A stretch of 38,555 nt of DNA from Deltaproteobacteria bacterium (GTDB lineage Bacteria; Desulfobacterota; Desulfobacteria; Desulfobacterales; Desulfobacteraceae): positions 34,719 to 73,273 of the forward strand of contig JAADHV010000111.1 of assembly GCA_013151635.1 (NCBI GenBank), written 5' to 3'. A program made the position numbers and the translations under genes. The notes under the pieces were generated by a model. That model did no database searches. It was not told where the DNA came from and saw nothing but the letters and a program-made list of their open reading frames with translations. Shown piece by piece: positions 1 through 9,076 of the stretch; the first letter of the stretch is position 1, and every line of letters begins with the position of its first letter.

Positions 1-49
1 CTGCCACGGGCAGACCTGGTATTTCACCAGAGTTTGCCCACAACAAAAC

Positions 50-84
50 ATGAAAGTCCTGATTTGGATTGCAAAGACTTTCAT
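50..84 (-). terminator. possible terminator hairpin of the tRNA-Arg gene
   Basis: A perfect 9-bp inverted repeat (ATGAAAGTC at 50-58, GACTTTCAT at 76-84) has a 17-nt loop. It lies about 65 nt downstream of the minus-strand tRNA, and on that strand it is followed by a T-rich stretch (GTTTTGTTGT). The stem is AT-rich and the T run is interrupted, so this is only a weak terminator candidate. Confidence 0.3.
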
Positions 85-148
85 ATAAATTAGGACTGCT
101 ATTTTATAAAGGATTTGATATGCAAATAATGTTCAAAATGAAAATCAG

Positions 149-225
<77 letters not shown>

Positions 226-331
226 AAACAAAAAGATTTTTTATCAAATTTATATCATATTGTCCATAAAAAAATGAGCCTGTATTTTTTTTGCGCAAAA
301 TATATTGCTTTTAACGATATCGTGATAATGG

Positions 332-337
332 TATACT
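332..337 (+). promoter_or_regulatory. candidate extended -10 element of rpoH
   Basis: TATACT is preceded by TGG, forming an extended -10 (TGGTATACT), about 33 nt before the rpoH start codon. No convincing -35 hexamer lies at 16-18 bp; TTGCTT at 305-310 is 21 bp away. Low-confidence promoter call. Confidence 0.3.
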
Positions 338-370
338 AAATTTTTATCAAAATTATCTTAAGGTATATCA

Positions 371-1330
371 ATGGCAAAAGAGAGCACCAAGGAGAACCAA
401 AGCAAAAAGAGACTGGTCAAAAAAGATTTTCTGATCCCGGTACAGAAGACAAAAGCCTCAAGTACAAAAGCACTTGTAAAGTCAGACCCCATTCAAAGTT
501 ACCTTAATGAAATAAGCAGGTATAAGCTGCTTACAAGAGAGCAGGAAGTTGAACTTGGAAAACGAATCCAGGAGGAAGGAGACCAGGAAGCCGCTTACAT
601 CATGACTACATCCAACCTGCGCCTGGTGGTTAAAATAGCCCTTGAATTCCATAGAATCTGGATGCAGAACCTTCTGGATCTTGTTCAGGAAGGCAATATA
701 GGGCTTGTTCAGGCAGTTAAAAAATTTAACCCCTATAAAAATGTTAAATTTTCATATTATGCATCCTTCTGGATAAAAGCCTATATTCTTAAATTCATCA
801 TGGATAATTGGCGTATGGTGAAAATCGGAACAACCCAGGGGCAGCGCAAGCTCTTTTTCAGGCTGAAAAAAGAAAAACGAAGATTGATTGAACAGGGGTT
901 TGATCCAAAGCCCAAGCTATTATCAGAACGGCTGGGTGTCTCTGAAAAAGAAGTGGTTGATATGGATCAGAGACTGGCTAACTGGGATCTGAGCCTTGAC
1001 GAGCCTTTAAAAAACGATTCCAATACGGAAAGAATAGAATTTATCAATGTTGAATCTGATTCATCTGAAGACCGGGTGGCTAAAAAGGAGATTGAAGATA
1101 TCCTGCATACAAAGGTCAACGAGTTCAAAAAGACCCTTAATGAAAGAGAGCTGGATATTTTTGACAGAAGAATCTTCTCAGACAGCCCCCAAACGCTCCA
1201 GCAGATAGGAGAAGTATATTCCATATCACGTGAAAGGGTAAGACAAATCGAAAATAATATCCTGAAAAAAATGAAAGCCTATTTCAAGAAAGATATGCCT
1301 GATTTTGACATGTATGATCACAACCAGTAA
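371..1330 (+). CDS. rpoH: RpoH-type (sigma-32 family) RNA polymerase sigma factor
   Basis: A 319-residue sigma-70 family factor. Region 1.2/2 begins near residue 40 (DPIQSYLNEI), and the core-binding and -10-recognition segments follow with FSYYASFWIKAYILKFIMDN. Immediately after is QRKLFFRLKK, a clear RpoH box, the segment that separates heat-shock sigma factors from RpoD. Region 4.2 has the helix-turn-helix TLQQIGEVYSISRERVRQIE. A Lys-rich extension of about 40 residues precedes region 1.2 and is longer than in E. coli RpoH. It is predicted to direct transcription of heat-shock genes. The start ATG follows a weak AAGG Shine-Dalgarno. No RpoD region 1.1 is present, so this is an alternative factor rather than the housekeeping one. 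Family assignment is strong; heat-shock specificity is inferred. Confidence 0.9.
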   Translation: MAKESTKENQSKKRLVKKDFLIPVQKTKASSTKALVKSDPIQSYLNEISRYKLLTREQEVELGKRIQEEGDQEAAYIMTTSNLRLVVKIALEFHRIWMQNLLDLVQEGNIGLVQAVKKFNPYKNVKFSYYASFWIKAYILKFIMDNWRMVKIGTTQGQRKLFFRLKKEKRRLIEQGFDPKPKLLSERLGVSEKEVVDMDQRLANWDLSLDEPLKNDSNTERIEFINVESDSSEDRVAKKEIEDILHTKVNEFKKTLNERELDIFDRRIFSDSPQTLQQIGEVYSISRERVRQIENNILKKMKAYFKKDMPDFDMYDHNQ

Positions 1331-1366
1331 ACTGTAATTTGTTTTAATTATAAGGTAACGCGAATT

Positions 1367-3103
1367 ATGAAAAAAGGTCTTGTTTGTATTCTTCTTATTT
1401 GTATCCCGTTTTTTTTTCTTGCAGGCTGCACACAACTTGAACAGAACCAGGAACCTCTTCAAGATAAAACTCACCAAAAAATTAACCCCGAAAGTGACCT
1501 TTCTCCAAATTATTACTACCTTGAATCAAGAATCCACATTAAAAATAAAGAGTATCAAAAGGCCTTGGTCTCACTTGAAAAGGCCCTTGCAAAAGACCCT
1601 GGTTCATTCATATTAACCCGGGACCTGATCCGGTTATACCTGAGGCTGAACAACAGAAAAAAGGCTGTAGAGCTTGCGGGAAACCTGGTCAGGCAAGATC
1701 CTGACAATGTGGACGGATTGCTTCTCCTTGTCCAGTTAAAAAAAAATTCAATGGAAAAACAGGAGCTTATTAACATTTTAAACCGGATTTTAGTACTTGA
1801 TCCCAAGAATAAAGAAACATTTCTTCGCCTTGGCAAAATATATATAGAGAAAAAAAATAACCCGGAGGCTCTTAAGCTTTTTAAAAAAATGGTTAAACAA
1901 TTCCCCGGCTATTATGTTGCCTGGTTTTACCTTGGTGAAATTTATATGAACAAGAACGAATATGAACTTGCAAAAACCAAGTTTCTAAAGGCAATTGAGC
2001 TTGAGCCTGATCTTGTTGAGCCAAGGTTTCAATTGATAAAAATTTACAGCATTAAAAATACCGACGACGACAAAGACAGGATATTAGAAACCTATAAGGA
2101 AATACTTGAGATAGAACCTGACAACAATCGGGCCCGTATAGGATTGGCATTGCACTATTATAAAACCGGTTTAAAAAAAGAGGCCCAAAGCCTGTTCATT
2201 GAGCTTGGACAGGATGTTGAAAGCGATTCACGGCTTGTCATGGCGGCTTTTGATGAATATATTTCCAATAAAAAATATAAGGATGCGGTAATTATTTTTT
2301 CTCAAATGCTCAAAGGCGATCCTGACAATTCAACCCTGCACTTTTTTTGCGGAATGGCCTATGAAGCAGTCAAAGATTTTAAAAAAGCCATTTTCCACTA
2401 TTTAAAAATCAGGCCTGACCATTCCCAGTTTAAAAAAATCATTCTGAGCGTTGCCTCACTCTACAAACAGCTTGGAAAAGAACAGACTGCCATAAACTAT
2501 CTTGAAGATAAATACAGAGCCTATCCAAAAGATATCGATATTATCGTTTATCTTGCTTCTTTTTATGAAAAAGACAAACACTATGAAAAAGCAACAAGCC
2601 TTTTAAAAAAAGGGCTTGGGGATTCCCCGGACAACACGTCACTGCTGTTCAGGCTTGGCGCTTTGCAGGATAAGACAGGCTTTAAGGAAAAAAGCCTTGA
2701 AACCATGAAAAGAATAATTGAAATTGATCCAAAGGATGCCAGTGCATTGAACTATCTTGGATATTCATGGGCAGACCTCGGGATTAAGCTTGATAAAGCA
2801 CTTTTGCTTATTAAAAGAGCTTATAAGATAAGGCCGGATGACGGGTATATTATCGACAGCCTCGGATGGGTCTATTACAAGAAAGGCGAATATAAGAAAG
2901 CTGTGGAGTATCTTGAAAAGGCTGCCAAATTAACTTCTTTTGAGACTATTATATCTGAACATCTTGGAGATGCCTATCTAAAAGCAGATCAGCCTGATAA
3001 AGCATTAGACGTCTATAAAAAGGCTTTATCCAACGCCAAAGACACTGACAAGGAAGCCGTTATCGAAATCAAGAAAAAAATCAAGGCAATGCAAAAAAAA
3101 TAA
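1367..3103 (+). CDS. TPR-repeat outer-membrane lipoprotein
   Basis: A 578-residue protein with a lipoprotein signal peptide (hydrophobic stretch then lipobox LAGC, lipidated Cys at residue 21). It is followed by an almost continuous array of at least twelve tetratricopeptide repeats with the usual pattern (YY..G.Y..A...LEKA....P). TPR arrays are protein-interaction scaffolds; no catalytic motif is visible. The stop codon directly abuts the ATG of the next lipoprotein gene (3104), so the two are probably translationally coupled and work together at the outer membrane. A repeat-scaffold role is well supported, the specific partner is not known. Confidence 0.85.
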   Translation: MKKGLVCILLICIPFFFLAGCTQLEQNQEPLQDKTHQKINPESDLSPNYYYLESRIHIKNKEYQKALVSLEKALAKDPGSFILTRDLIRLYLRLNNRKKAVELAGNLVRQDPDNVDGLLLLVQLKKNSMEKQELINILNRILVLDPKNKETFLRLGKIYIEKKNNPEALKLFKKMVKQFPGYYVAWFYLGEIYMNKNEYELAKTKFLKAIELEPDLVEPRFQLIKIYSIKNTDDDKDRILETYKEILEIEPDNNRARIGLALHYYKTGLKKEAQSLFIELGQDVESDSRLVMAAFDEYISNKKYKDAVIIFSQMLKGDPDNSTLHFFCGMAYEAVKDFKKAIFHYLKIRPDHSQFKKIILSVASLYKQLGKEQTAINYLEDKYRAYPKDIDIIVYLASFYEKDKHYEKATSLLKKGLGDSPDNTSLLFRLGALQDKTGFKEKSLETMKRIIEIDPKDASALNYLGYSWADLGIKLDKALLLIKRAYKIRPDDGYIIDSLGWVYYKKGEYKKAVEYLEKAAKLTSFETIISEHLGDAYLKADQPDKALDVYKKALSNAKDTDKEAVIEIKKKIKAMQKK

Positions 3104-3871
3104 ATGGCTAACCACAAATTTTTATCCGGCTTATTTAATATAGCTGTTGTTCTCCTTGTCCTTTCAAGCTGCACACCTATAAGACCTGCCACAAATCCCC
3201 TTCTTGATAAAAAAGCCTTTATTCTTGCAAGCAGGGCAAGATCTTTGAACCAGCACATTATATCAAGCAAGGGGGCAGGCATTGCAAGGCTTCAGACAAA
3301 AACAAGGATTGATAAATTCAGACTGGCCTGGGCTGCCGTGTTCCCCGATAAAATAAGGATCACATTTCTAGTTTACGGCCAGCCAATGGAAACCATAATT
3401 TCAACAGGAAAAAAAATTACTTTTGTTTCCCATACAGGGAAACACTCCAAATACTCGTACAATTCTAAAAACCCGGATTTAAAAGAATATATTCATGTTC
3501 CGCTCAAAATATCTGAAATAATATCAATTTTGCTGGGACGGCTTCCTGTGAAAAAATATAATGACGCCTATTTTTCACCTTCTGATTCGTCTCAGTCAAC
3601 CATTATATTAACGCAGAGCAATAAAAGAGGAAAACAATACCTCCATTTTAACGCTAAAAAACAAATTGACGGCCTCAAGTATAGTGATTCCATGGGAAAG
3701 TACTTGTATGGGATGACAGTTAAAAAATACAAAACATATAGTTTTGGAAATATTCCGGTAAAAATAGAGATTAAAGATAAGGGCAACCGGAAACTGACAC
3801 TTGAAATTACAAATTTCCAGTTAAATCCCGTCATAAAAGACTCTGTATTCCGGTTGACAGACCAAGGATAG
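3104..3871 (+). CDS. LolB-like / DUF4292-like lipoprotein
   Basis: A 255-residue lipoprotein whose signal peptide ends in lipobox LSSC (Cys near residue 23). The body is beta-rich, with the order GxxxLQTKTRIDKFRLAWA then P-DKIRITFLV-YGQP and later repeated short strands. This recalls the LolA/LolB concave-barrel fold and the DUF4292 family, which bind acyl chains and help place lipoproteins in the outer membrane. Similarity is judged by eye and is weak, so lipoprotein localisation is a guess. The ATG immediately follows the stop of the TPR lipoprotein with no spacer, indicating coupled translation. Confidence 0.6.
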   Translation: MANHKFLSGLFNIAVVLLVLSSCTPIRPATNPLLDKKAFILASRARSLNQHIISSKGAGIARLQTKTRIDKFRLAWAAVFPDKIRITFLVYGQPMETIISTGKKITFVSHTGKHSKYSYNSKNPDLKEYIHVPLKISEIISILLGRLPVKKYNDAYFSPSDSSQSTIILTQSNKRGKQYLHFNAKKQIDGLKYSDSMGKYLYGMTVKKYKTYSFGNIPVKIEIKDKGNRKLTLEITNFQLNPVIKDSVFRLTDQG

Positions 3872-3927
3872 TGACCATTATTAAAATTGATTTATTTACA
3901 AAATTTCTCAAAGGAGATGTTATAAAC

Positions 3928-4800
3928 ATGATTCATGAAAATGTTGAAAGTGCCCAAAAAAGCGGCGGCTGTCCATCACAGGGCGGCGGCCAGGATATGG
4001 CTGCAAGACAGAAACAGGAAGAAGAAGCAATCAAAGCCTCCCTTTCAAAAATAAAACATAAAATTTTTGTATTAAGCGGTAAAGGCGGGGTTGGAAAAAG
4101 CAGTGTATCTGCCAATCTTGCTGCCAGCCTTTCTAAAAAAGGATACAAGACAGGCCTGATGGATGTTGATGTCCACGGCCCGTCCATTGCCCAGATGCTT
4201 GGATTGACCGAACTCTTAAATATTTCTGAAAACCAGCTCCTGCTCCCCAAAAAAGTTAATGGGAACCTTAAAGTTGTTTCTGTCCAGGCTCTGATGCAGG
4301 ACAAGGACCAGGCTATTATCTGGAGAGGGCCTGCTAAAACAGGTATGATCAAACAATTTGTCAGCTCAGTTGACTGGGGAGAGCTTGATTTTTTGATTAT
4401 TGATGCCCCTCCAGGGACCGGCGACGAGCCCTTAACCGTTGTGCAGACCATCCCGGAAGCACTTGGTGTCATAGTTACCACCCCCCAGGAAGTCGCTCTT
4501 GCAGACATCAGAAAATCCATTTCCTTTTGTAAGACGGTTCACTTGAAAACCCTTGGAATTGTGGAAAACATGGCAGGATTCAAATGCCCGCACTGCAATG
4601 AACCCATTGATCTTTTCAGTTCAGGTGGTGGTGAAAAAACGGCAAAATCCCAGGGCCTTGAATTTTTAGGTTCCCTTCCTTTTGACACCCGGGTGGTTGC
4701 CTCGGGAGACACCGGTGTACCCATGATGTTCCAGGACAAGGAAACTGAATTCACCAAAGCATTTGATATCGTAGTGGAAAACATCACTAAACGATTGTAA
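3928..4800 (+). CDS. mrp: Mrp/Nbp35-type Fe-S cluster carrier ATPase
   Basis: A 290-residue P-loop ATPase of the Mrp/NBP35/ApbC family. It has a deviant Walker A GKGGVGKSS at residues 51-59, the DVDVHGPS switch segment near 79-86, a Walker-B-like DFLIIDAPPGTGDE, and a C-terminal CPHC pair (Cys220 and Cys223) that binds the bridging [4Fe-4S] cluster at the dimer interface. These proteins hold and transfer Fe-S clusters to cytosolic apoproteins. The frame is open from a GTG at 3871, but the ATG at 3928 is chosen because AAGGAG lies at 3911-3916 just before it. The N-terminal Cys15 in a Gly-rich stretch is not a full ferredoxin motif. It sits between the LolB-like gene and the dGTPase gene. Confidence 0.92.
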   Translation: MIHENVESAQKSGGCPSQGGGQDMAARQKQEEEAIKASLSKIKHKIFVLSGKGGVGKSSVSANLAASLSKKGYKTGLMDVDVHGPSIAQMLGLTELLNISENQLLLPKKVNGNLKVVSVQALMQDKDQAIIWRGPAKTGMIKQFVSSVDWGELDFLIIDAPPGTGDEPLTVVQTIPEALGVIVTTPQEVALADIRKSISFCKTVHLKTLGIVENMAGFKCPHCNEPIDLFSSGGGEKTAKSQGLEFLGSLPFDTRVVASGDTGVPMMFQDKETEFTKAFDIVVENITKRL

Positions 4801-4808
4801 ATACACTA

Positions 4809-5978
4809 TTGAATGACAATTTTGAAAAAGCCAGGGAATTAAGAGATCTCCTGAATTACAGGGAGAAAGAAAACCTTTGCCCCCTGGCCTGTTTTAGCAG
4901 TACCGCCCAACGGCGGCACAAAGAAAAATTCACTGGAAACGAATACCGCCAGGCCTTTTCAGCAGATTCCGATCGTATTTTAAACTCCCTTGCCTTTACA
5001 AGGTATATTGATAAGACCCAGGTCTTTTCCCTTATAAATAACGATCACCTCACCCACAGGGTAATCCATGTCCAGCTGGTCTCAAGGATTGCAAGGACCA
5101 TTGGACGGTATCTCGGATTAAATGAAGACCTCATAGAGGCTGCAAGCCTGGGCCACGATATCGGGCATACGCCTTTCGGGCATGATGGTGAGCGTTTCCT
5201 GTCAAAGCTTACATCTGAACATGGTGCCGGCCTTTTCCATCATAATATTCAAAGCATCAGGTTTCTCGACGGGATTGAAAAAAACGGCCAGGGATGGAAT
5301 TTAAGTCTTCAGACCATGGATGCCATTGTCTGCCATAATGGTGAAGTCCACTCAAAGCTGATTGTTCCCCAAAAAAAACGATCTTTTAAAGACTTTGATA
5401 TTATGATCAAAACTATGAAAGAAAAGAAAATCTGTGACGAAATGCCCATGACAATGGAAGGCTGTGTGGTAAGAATGGCAGATACCATAAGTTATATCGG
5501 CAGGGATCTTGAAGATGCCATCCGGCTCAACCTCGTGAAAAGGCAGGACATGCCGGATATATGTAAAAAACTTCTTGGCCGGACAAACGGTACTATTGTA
5601 TTTAATCTTGTAACCGATCTGATTTCAAACAGCCAGGGCCAGCCTTTTATTGGTTTTTCCCAAAAGGTTTCTTTCGCCTTGAAGGAGCTTAAAGCCTTTA
5701 ATTACAAGCATATTTATAAAAATCCCTTGATTAAAAAACATTTGTCTTCCATTGAAGACATTTTTTATTTTCTGTTTGAGAAATACCTGACAGCCCTTGA
5801 AAAAGGCAATGACCAGTCTGTCATTTTTACTGATTTCTTAAACGGCATGTCTGAAGAGTACAGGGAAAAAAGCTCAAACCCTGAAATTGTCAGGGATTAT
5901 ATCTCGGGCATGACAGACTCATATTTTATCCGGCAGGCACCAGACCATCTAAAACCGAATTCTGTTGAAAATGTTTAA
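4809..5978 (+). CDS. deoxyguanosinetriphosphate triphosphohydrolase-like HD protein
   Basis: A 389-residue HD-domain phosphohydrolase of the dGTPase family. The family N-terminal pattern (REKENLCPLACFSS, then a DRILNSLAFTRYIDKTQVF block) is followed by metal-binding His and Asp: THRVIHVQ and SLGHDIGHTPFGHDGE, with a later Asp in VRMADTISYIGRDLEDA. These enzymes remove triphosphate from dNTPs, preferring dGTP. The frame has no ATG before the conserved N-terminus; TTG at 4809, 8 nt after the mrp stop, is the best start, without a clear Shine-Dalgarno. It overlaps the following UPF0280 gene by 8 nt, suggesting one transcript with mrp. True substrate is not proven. Confidence 0.88.
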   Translation: MNDNFEKARELRDLLNYREKENLCPLACFSSTAQRRHKEKFTGNEYRQAFSADSDRILNSLAFTRYIDKTQVFSLINNDHLTHRVIHVQLVSRIARTIGRYLGLNEDLIEAASLGHDIGHTPFGHDGERFLSKLTSEHGAGLFHHNIQSIRFLDGIEKNGQGWNLSLQTMDAIVCHNGEVHSKLIVPQKKRSFKDFDIMIKTMKEKKICDEMPMTMEGCVVRMADTISYIGRDLEDAIRLNLVKRQDMPDICKKLLGRTNGTIVFNLVTDLISNSQGQPFIGFSQKVSFALKELKAFNYKHIYKNPLIKKHLSSIEDIFYFLFEKYLTALEKGNDQSVIFTDFLNGMSEEYREKSSNPEIVRDYISGMTDSYFIRQAPDHLKPNSVENV

Positions 5979-6702
5979 AAACCGCACTTACAGAAGACAG
6001 CATAAAAAAAAAGGGCTTGTCTCCTTTGACATCACGGTAAAAGAGACCAACCTTAATATCCAGGCTGGAACCGACCTTACAGACAAAGCAATAAAATCGG
6101 TTTTAACCTGTCGAAATTTTATTGAGACATATATAAAGATTAACCCTCAATTTGCAACATCCCTTGTTCCCATAAACGAGCCAGGCCCGGCACCTCAAAT
6201 CATAAGAGATATGATAAAAGCCGCGAAACTTGCAAATGTCGGTCCCATGGCTGCCGTGGCAGGAGCTGTGGCTCAACATGCCGCAAAATCATTATTGGAA
6301 TATACAAGAGAGGTGGTGGTGGAAAACGGTGGGGATATTTTTGTTAAATCCGATTCTGAAACCATTTTCAGTATTTATGCTGAAAATACACCTTTCAGCA
6401 TGACCACCGGCATCAAGGTCGAAAAAAGAGATGAACCCTATGGAATGTGTACCTCTTCCGGGACTCTTGGCCATTCAAAAAGCTTTGGCAAAGCTGATGC
6501 TGCGACGGTATTGTCTGATTCATGCATCCTGGCGGATGCCACGGCCACAAGGCTTTGCAATATGGTCCAAAAGGCGGGTGATATTAAAAAGGCCATTGAT
6601 GCCGGCATAGCCATACCGGGTATTCAGGGAATCGTGATTATTAAGGGAAAAAATATCGGTTTATGGGGAGACCTCAAACTTGTCAAAGTCTCCGCGCAAT
6701 AA
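5971..6702 (+). CDS. UPF0280 family protein (ApbE-like)
   Basis: A 243-residue protein with the UPF0280 signature order: N-terminal YRRQHKKKGLVSFDITVKET, central NVGPMAAVAGAVAQHAA, then VVENGGDIF and the C-terminal CTSSGTLGHSKSFGKADAATVLS. The VENGGDI and SFGKADA blocks resemble the FMN-transferring ApbE fold, and the family is often described as ApbE-related, but its reaction is uncharacterised to my knowledge. ATG at 5971, overlapping the dGTPase stop by 8 nt, is preferred to an in-frame TTG two codons earlier. It ends only 3 nt from the convergent hutH stop, with no visible terminator between. Confidence 0.85.
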   Translation: MFKNRTYRRQHKKKGLVSFDITVKETNLNIQAGTDLTDKAIKSVLTCRNFIETYIKINPQFATSLVPINEPGPAPQIIRDMIKAAKLANVGPMAAVAGAVAQHAAKSLLEYTREVVVENGGDIFVKSDSETIFSIYAENTPFSMTTGIKVEKRDEPYGMCTSSGTLGHSKSFGKADAATVLSDSCILADATATRLCNMVQKAGDIKKAIDAGIAIPGIQGIVIIKGKNIGLWGDLKLVKVSAQ

Positions 6703-6705
6703 AGC

Positions 6706-8238
6706 TTAATACAACTTACCTATCTTATCTTCCACAGCCTTTACAATACTCCCGTCCTTTAACAACGCCTTTACCTTTGCAATATCTACCGAAAGAAAGC
6801 GGTCTTCTTTCATGTAATCCACCCTGCTTCTTATGACTTCATAGGCGGCAAGGGTACCGTCCCCTGCTTTCATGTTGGTAAAAAGATCAATCCCCTGTGC
6901 TGCGCACAGCAATTCAATTGCAATAACTTCTTCTGTATTGGCAAGAATATCCCTGCTCTTTCTGGCTGCAATGGAGCCCATTGAGACATGGTCTTCTTTA
7001 TTGGCAGAGGTAGGTATGGAATCAACAGATGCAGGGTGGGCAAGAATCTTGTTTTCAGAGACAAGGGAAGCTGCTGCATACTGGGCGATCATGAACCCGG
7101 AATTCAGGCCGCCGTCTTCAATGAGGAAGGCCGGAAGTCCTGAAAGCTGTGGATTCACAAGTCTTTCAATTCGCCTTTCCGAAATATTGGCAAGTTCGGC
7201 AATGGCAATGCCTAAAAAATCACTGGCAAGGGCAAGGGGCTGGCCATGAAAATTGCCGCCGGAAAGAAATTCTTCAGATTCCGGGAAAATCAATGGATTT
7301 TCAGTGGATGAATTCATCTCCACTTTAACGACATTGTCAACATAAGCAAATGCATCCCAGGAAGCTCCATGGACCTGGGGGGAGCATCTTAAGGTATATG
7401 CATCCTGAACCCTGGAACAATCATGATGGGAAGAAATAATCTCTGAATTCCGTGTAATCCTCAACATGTTGCCAGCGGCTTTGATCTGGCCTGTGTGGGG
7501 TCTTGCATTGTGAATCCTGGGATCAAAGGCAGCCCTTGTACCCATTAATGTTTCAAGGCTCATACTGGCTGCGATATCCGCATGTTTGCAAAGGTTCAGA
7601 GCATCATGGACGGCAAGGCATCCAAGGGCGGTCATGAATTGAGTCCCGTTTATAAGAGCTATGCCCTCCCCTGCCTCAAGAACCAGGGGCTTTATTGATT
7701 TTTCTTTTAAGGCCCTGGCTCCCGGCATTCTTTTACCATTAACAAAGGCTTCACCTTCCCCGATCAATACAAGGGCAAGATGGGCCATTGGAACAAGATC
7801 CCCGCTTGCCCCCACTGAACCCTTTTCAGGTACTACAGGTACAATGCCTGCATTTAAAACCTGGGCAAGCTTTTCAATGGTTTCAAGCCTCAGACCTGAA
7901 TTTCCCCGGCAAAAATCATTAACCCTCAGAGCCATCATGGCTCTTACCACATCGTCTTCCATATGTCCGCCAATCCCTGCGGCATGGCTGAAAAGGATCT
8001 TTTTCTGGAGTTTTTTTGTATCTTCATAGGAAATGGTTACATCTGACAATGCGCCAAAGCCCGTGGTAACCCCATATATTCTTTCCCCGTTTTTCACCCA
8101 CCTTGCAATAAGCTCTCTTGCCTTGTTAATCCTTGATTCAGACCCGGCAGATATTTTAATGCCGGCATTGTTCCTTGCTATTTGAACCAGGTCTTTAAGA
8201 CAGAAATCCTCTCCATTCAATACGATTTGATCTTTCAT
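6706..8238 (-). CDS. hutH: histidine ammonia-lyase
   Basis: A 510-residue enzyme that deaminates L-histidine to trans-urocanate, the first step of histidine breakdown. The residues forming the MIO electrophile, Ala144-Ser145-Gly146, are seen in GSVGASGDLVP, and the catalytic-loop Tyr55 lies in YGVTTGFG. Conserved NGTQFMTA, NSSTENPL and QPLALASDF blocks are present, and the length is typical. The frame extends upstream to 8361, but ATG at 8238 is chosen because of the family N-terminus (MKDQIVLNGE) and an AGGAG at 8247-8251. The ribosome site lies inside the 3' end of hutC, 4 nt away, so hutC-hutH is an operon. Regulation by HutC through the shared upstream region is likely. Confidence 0.96.
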   Translation of the reverse strand: MKDQIVLNGEDFCLKDLVQIARNNAGIKISAGSESRINKARELIARWVKNGERIYGVTTGFGALSDVTISYEDTKKLQKKILFSHAAGIGGHMEDDVVRAMMALRVNDFCRGNSGLRLETIEKLAQVLNAGIVPVVPEKGSVGASGDLVPMAHLALVLIGEGEAFVNGKRMPGARALKEKSIKPLVLEAGEGIALINGTQFMTALGCLAVHDALNLCKHADIAASMSLETLMGTRAAFDPRIHNARPHTGQIKAAGNMLRITRNSEIISSHHDCSRVQDAYTLRCSPQVHGASWDAFAYVDNVVKVEMNSSTENPLIFPESEEFLSGGNFHGQPLALASDFLGIAIAELANISERRIERLVNPQLSGLPAFLIEDGGLNSGFMIAQYAAASLVSENKILAHPASVDSIPTSANKEDHVSMGSIAARKSRDILANTEEVIAIELLCAAQGIDLFTNMKAGDGTLAAYEVIRSRVDYMKEDRFLSVDIAKVKALLKDGSIVKAVEDKIGKLY

Positions 8239-8242
8239 TTTT

Positions 8243-8962
8243 TTATCTCCTGATAAATTTCCCAACAAGTTTATACCTTGATCCCGGAGACACGATAATG
8301 CTGTAAGTTGCAACCATATCAAACGACCATGTGCGCCTTTTAAGGCAGAGACAGGGTTCATCCGGTTTAATTTTTAAAGATTTCAGGATTTCTTTTTTAC
8401 AGGTCACAGCCTCAATAATATGTTCTGCTTCCTGAACCGGCGCCACATCCAGAAGATATTCGCTGGGCGTAATCTTATAAAAATCCTGCTCCAGATAAAA
8501 GGGAGCTACCTTCGGGTTGATAAACCTTTCTGAATACTGGACCGGGACATCCCTGTCCCTGTGTACAATAACGGAATGGAAAATCGCATCACCCGGTTTA
8601 AGATTCATTTTTTGTGCAATTTTACTTGTAAGCTCTTCTTTTCTTAAAACAAGGACTTCGGACGAATGCACCCCGCCCCAGTCTGAAATTTCTTTTGCAA
8701 TGCTTTTGATCTCAAGAAGGGCTGCATCGGGTTTGGGCCTTGCCACAAAAGTACCGACTCCCTGGACCCTTATAATCCTGCCTTCTTCCGTAAGCTCTTT
8801 CAAAGCGCGGTTGGCTGTCATTCTCGATGCATTAAAGCTTTGAGCAAGCTTGGTTTCAGAAGGCACCCTGTCGTCCGGTTTTAATTTTCCCGATTCAATA
8901 TCCCTGACAACACTTTTTTTAATTTTTCCATATAAGGCAAATGGTTGTTCTGGTCTGGCCAT
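8243..8962 (-). CDS. hutC: histidine utilization repressor HutC (GntR family)
   Basis: A 239-residue GntR/HutC-type regulator. The N-terminal winged helix (about residues 8-75) includes [31 protein letters not shown] and the wing [10 protein letters not shown]. The C-terminal UTRA ligand-binding domain (about 90-235) ends in the family block [31 protein letters not shown]. HutC proteins repress hut genes and release DNA on binding urocanate. It is transcribed away from hutU; the intergenic palindrome at 9015-9030 is the natural operator. The close match to HutC through the UTRA domain plus the neighbours make the call firm. Confidence 0.94.
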   Translation of the reverse strand: MARPEQPFALYGKIKKSVVRDIESGKLKPDDRVPSETKLAQSFNASRMTANRALKELTEEGRIIRVQGVGTFVARPKPDAALLEIKSIAKEISDWGGVHSSEVLVLRKEELTSKIAQKMNLKPGDAIFHSVIVHRDRDVPVQYSERFINPKVAPFYLEQDFYKITPSEYLLDVAPVQEAEHIIEAVTCKKEILKSLKIKPDEPCLCLKRRTWSFDMVATYSIIVSPGSRYKLVGKFIRR

Positions 8963-8998
8963 TTATTTCCCTGTCCGTTTATTAATATTAAAAATTGC

Positions 8999-9025
8999 TT
9001 GACATCATATCTATACTTGTATAGA
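8999..9025 (+). promoter_or_regulatory. predicted hutU promoter
   Basis: TTGACA at 8999-9004 with TATAGA at 9020-9025 (15-bp spacer), or TAGACA at 9022-9027 (17 bp). This places transcription start near 9032, about 45 nt before the hutU ATG. The -10 region overlaps the HutC-like palindrome, which fits repression. Confidence 0.5.
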
Positions 9026-9030
9026 CAAGT
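9011..9030. promoter_or_regulatory. predicted HutC operator (two overlapping palindromes)
   Basis: ACTTGT-ATAG-ACAAGT (9015-9030) is a perfect inverted repeat, and it overlaps a second one, CTATAC-TT-GTATAG (9011-9024). It sits between the divergent hutC and hutU starts and covers the hutU -10 region. Its size and symmetry fit a GntR/HutC dimer site. Binding is inferred from position and symmetry. Confidence 0.6.
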
Positions 9031-9076
9031 AGTATCGAATCTAAAAACAAATGTCAACCATATCGGGAGGAAAATT

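Noticed and set aside
1-93. Possible 3' end of a gene entering from the left edge
   Set aside because: All three plus frames stop within 93 nt and none gives a recognisable C-terminus, so no partial gene is called.
3871-3927. GTG start of the Mrp ATPase overlapping the LolB-like stop
   Set aside because: ATG at 3928 follows AAGGAG and fits the family length; the added residues have no family match.
3933-4520. Long minus-strand frame opposite the Mrp gene
   Set aside because: Shadow of the plus-strand coding sequence; composition is unlike a protein and there is no ribosome site.
8239-8361. N-terminal extension of hutH reading into hutC
   Set aside because: The extension has no family match, lies inside hutC, and the ATG at 8238 has a proper ribosome site.
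8945-9076. N-terminal extension of hutU across the operator region
   Set aside because: It covers the promoter and operator; ATG at 9077 with GGGAGG fits the family start.
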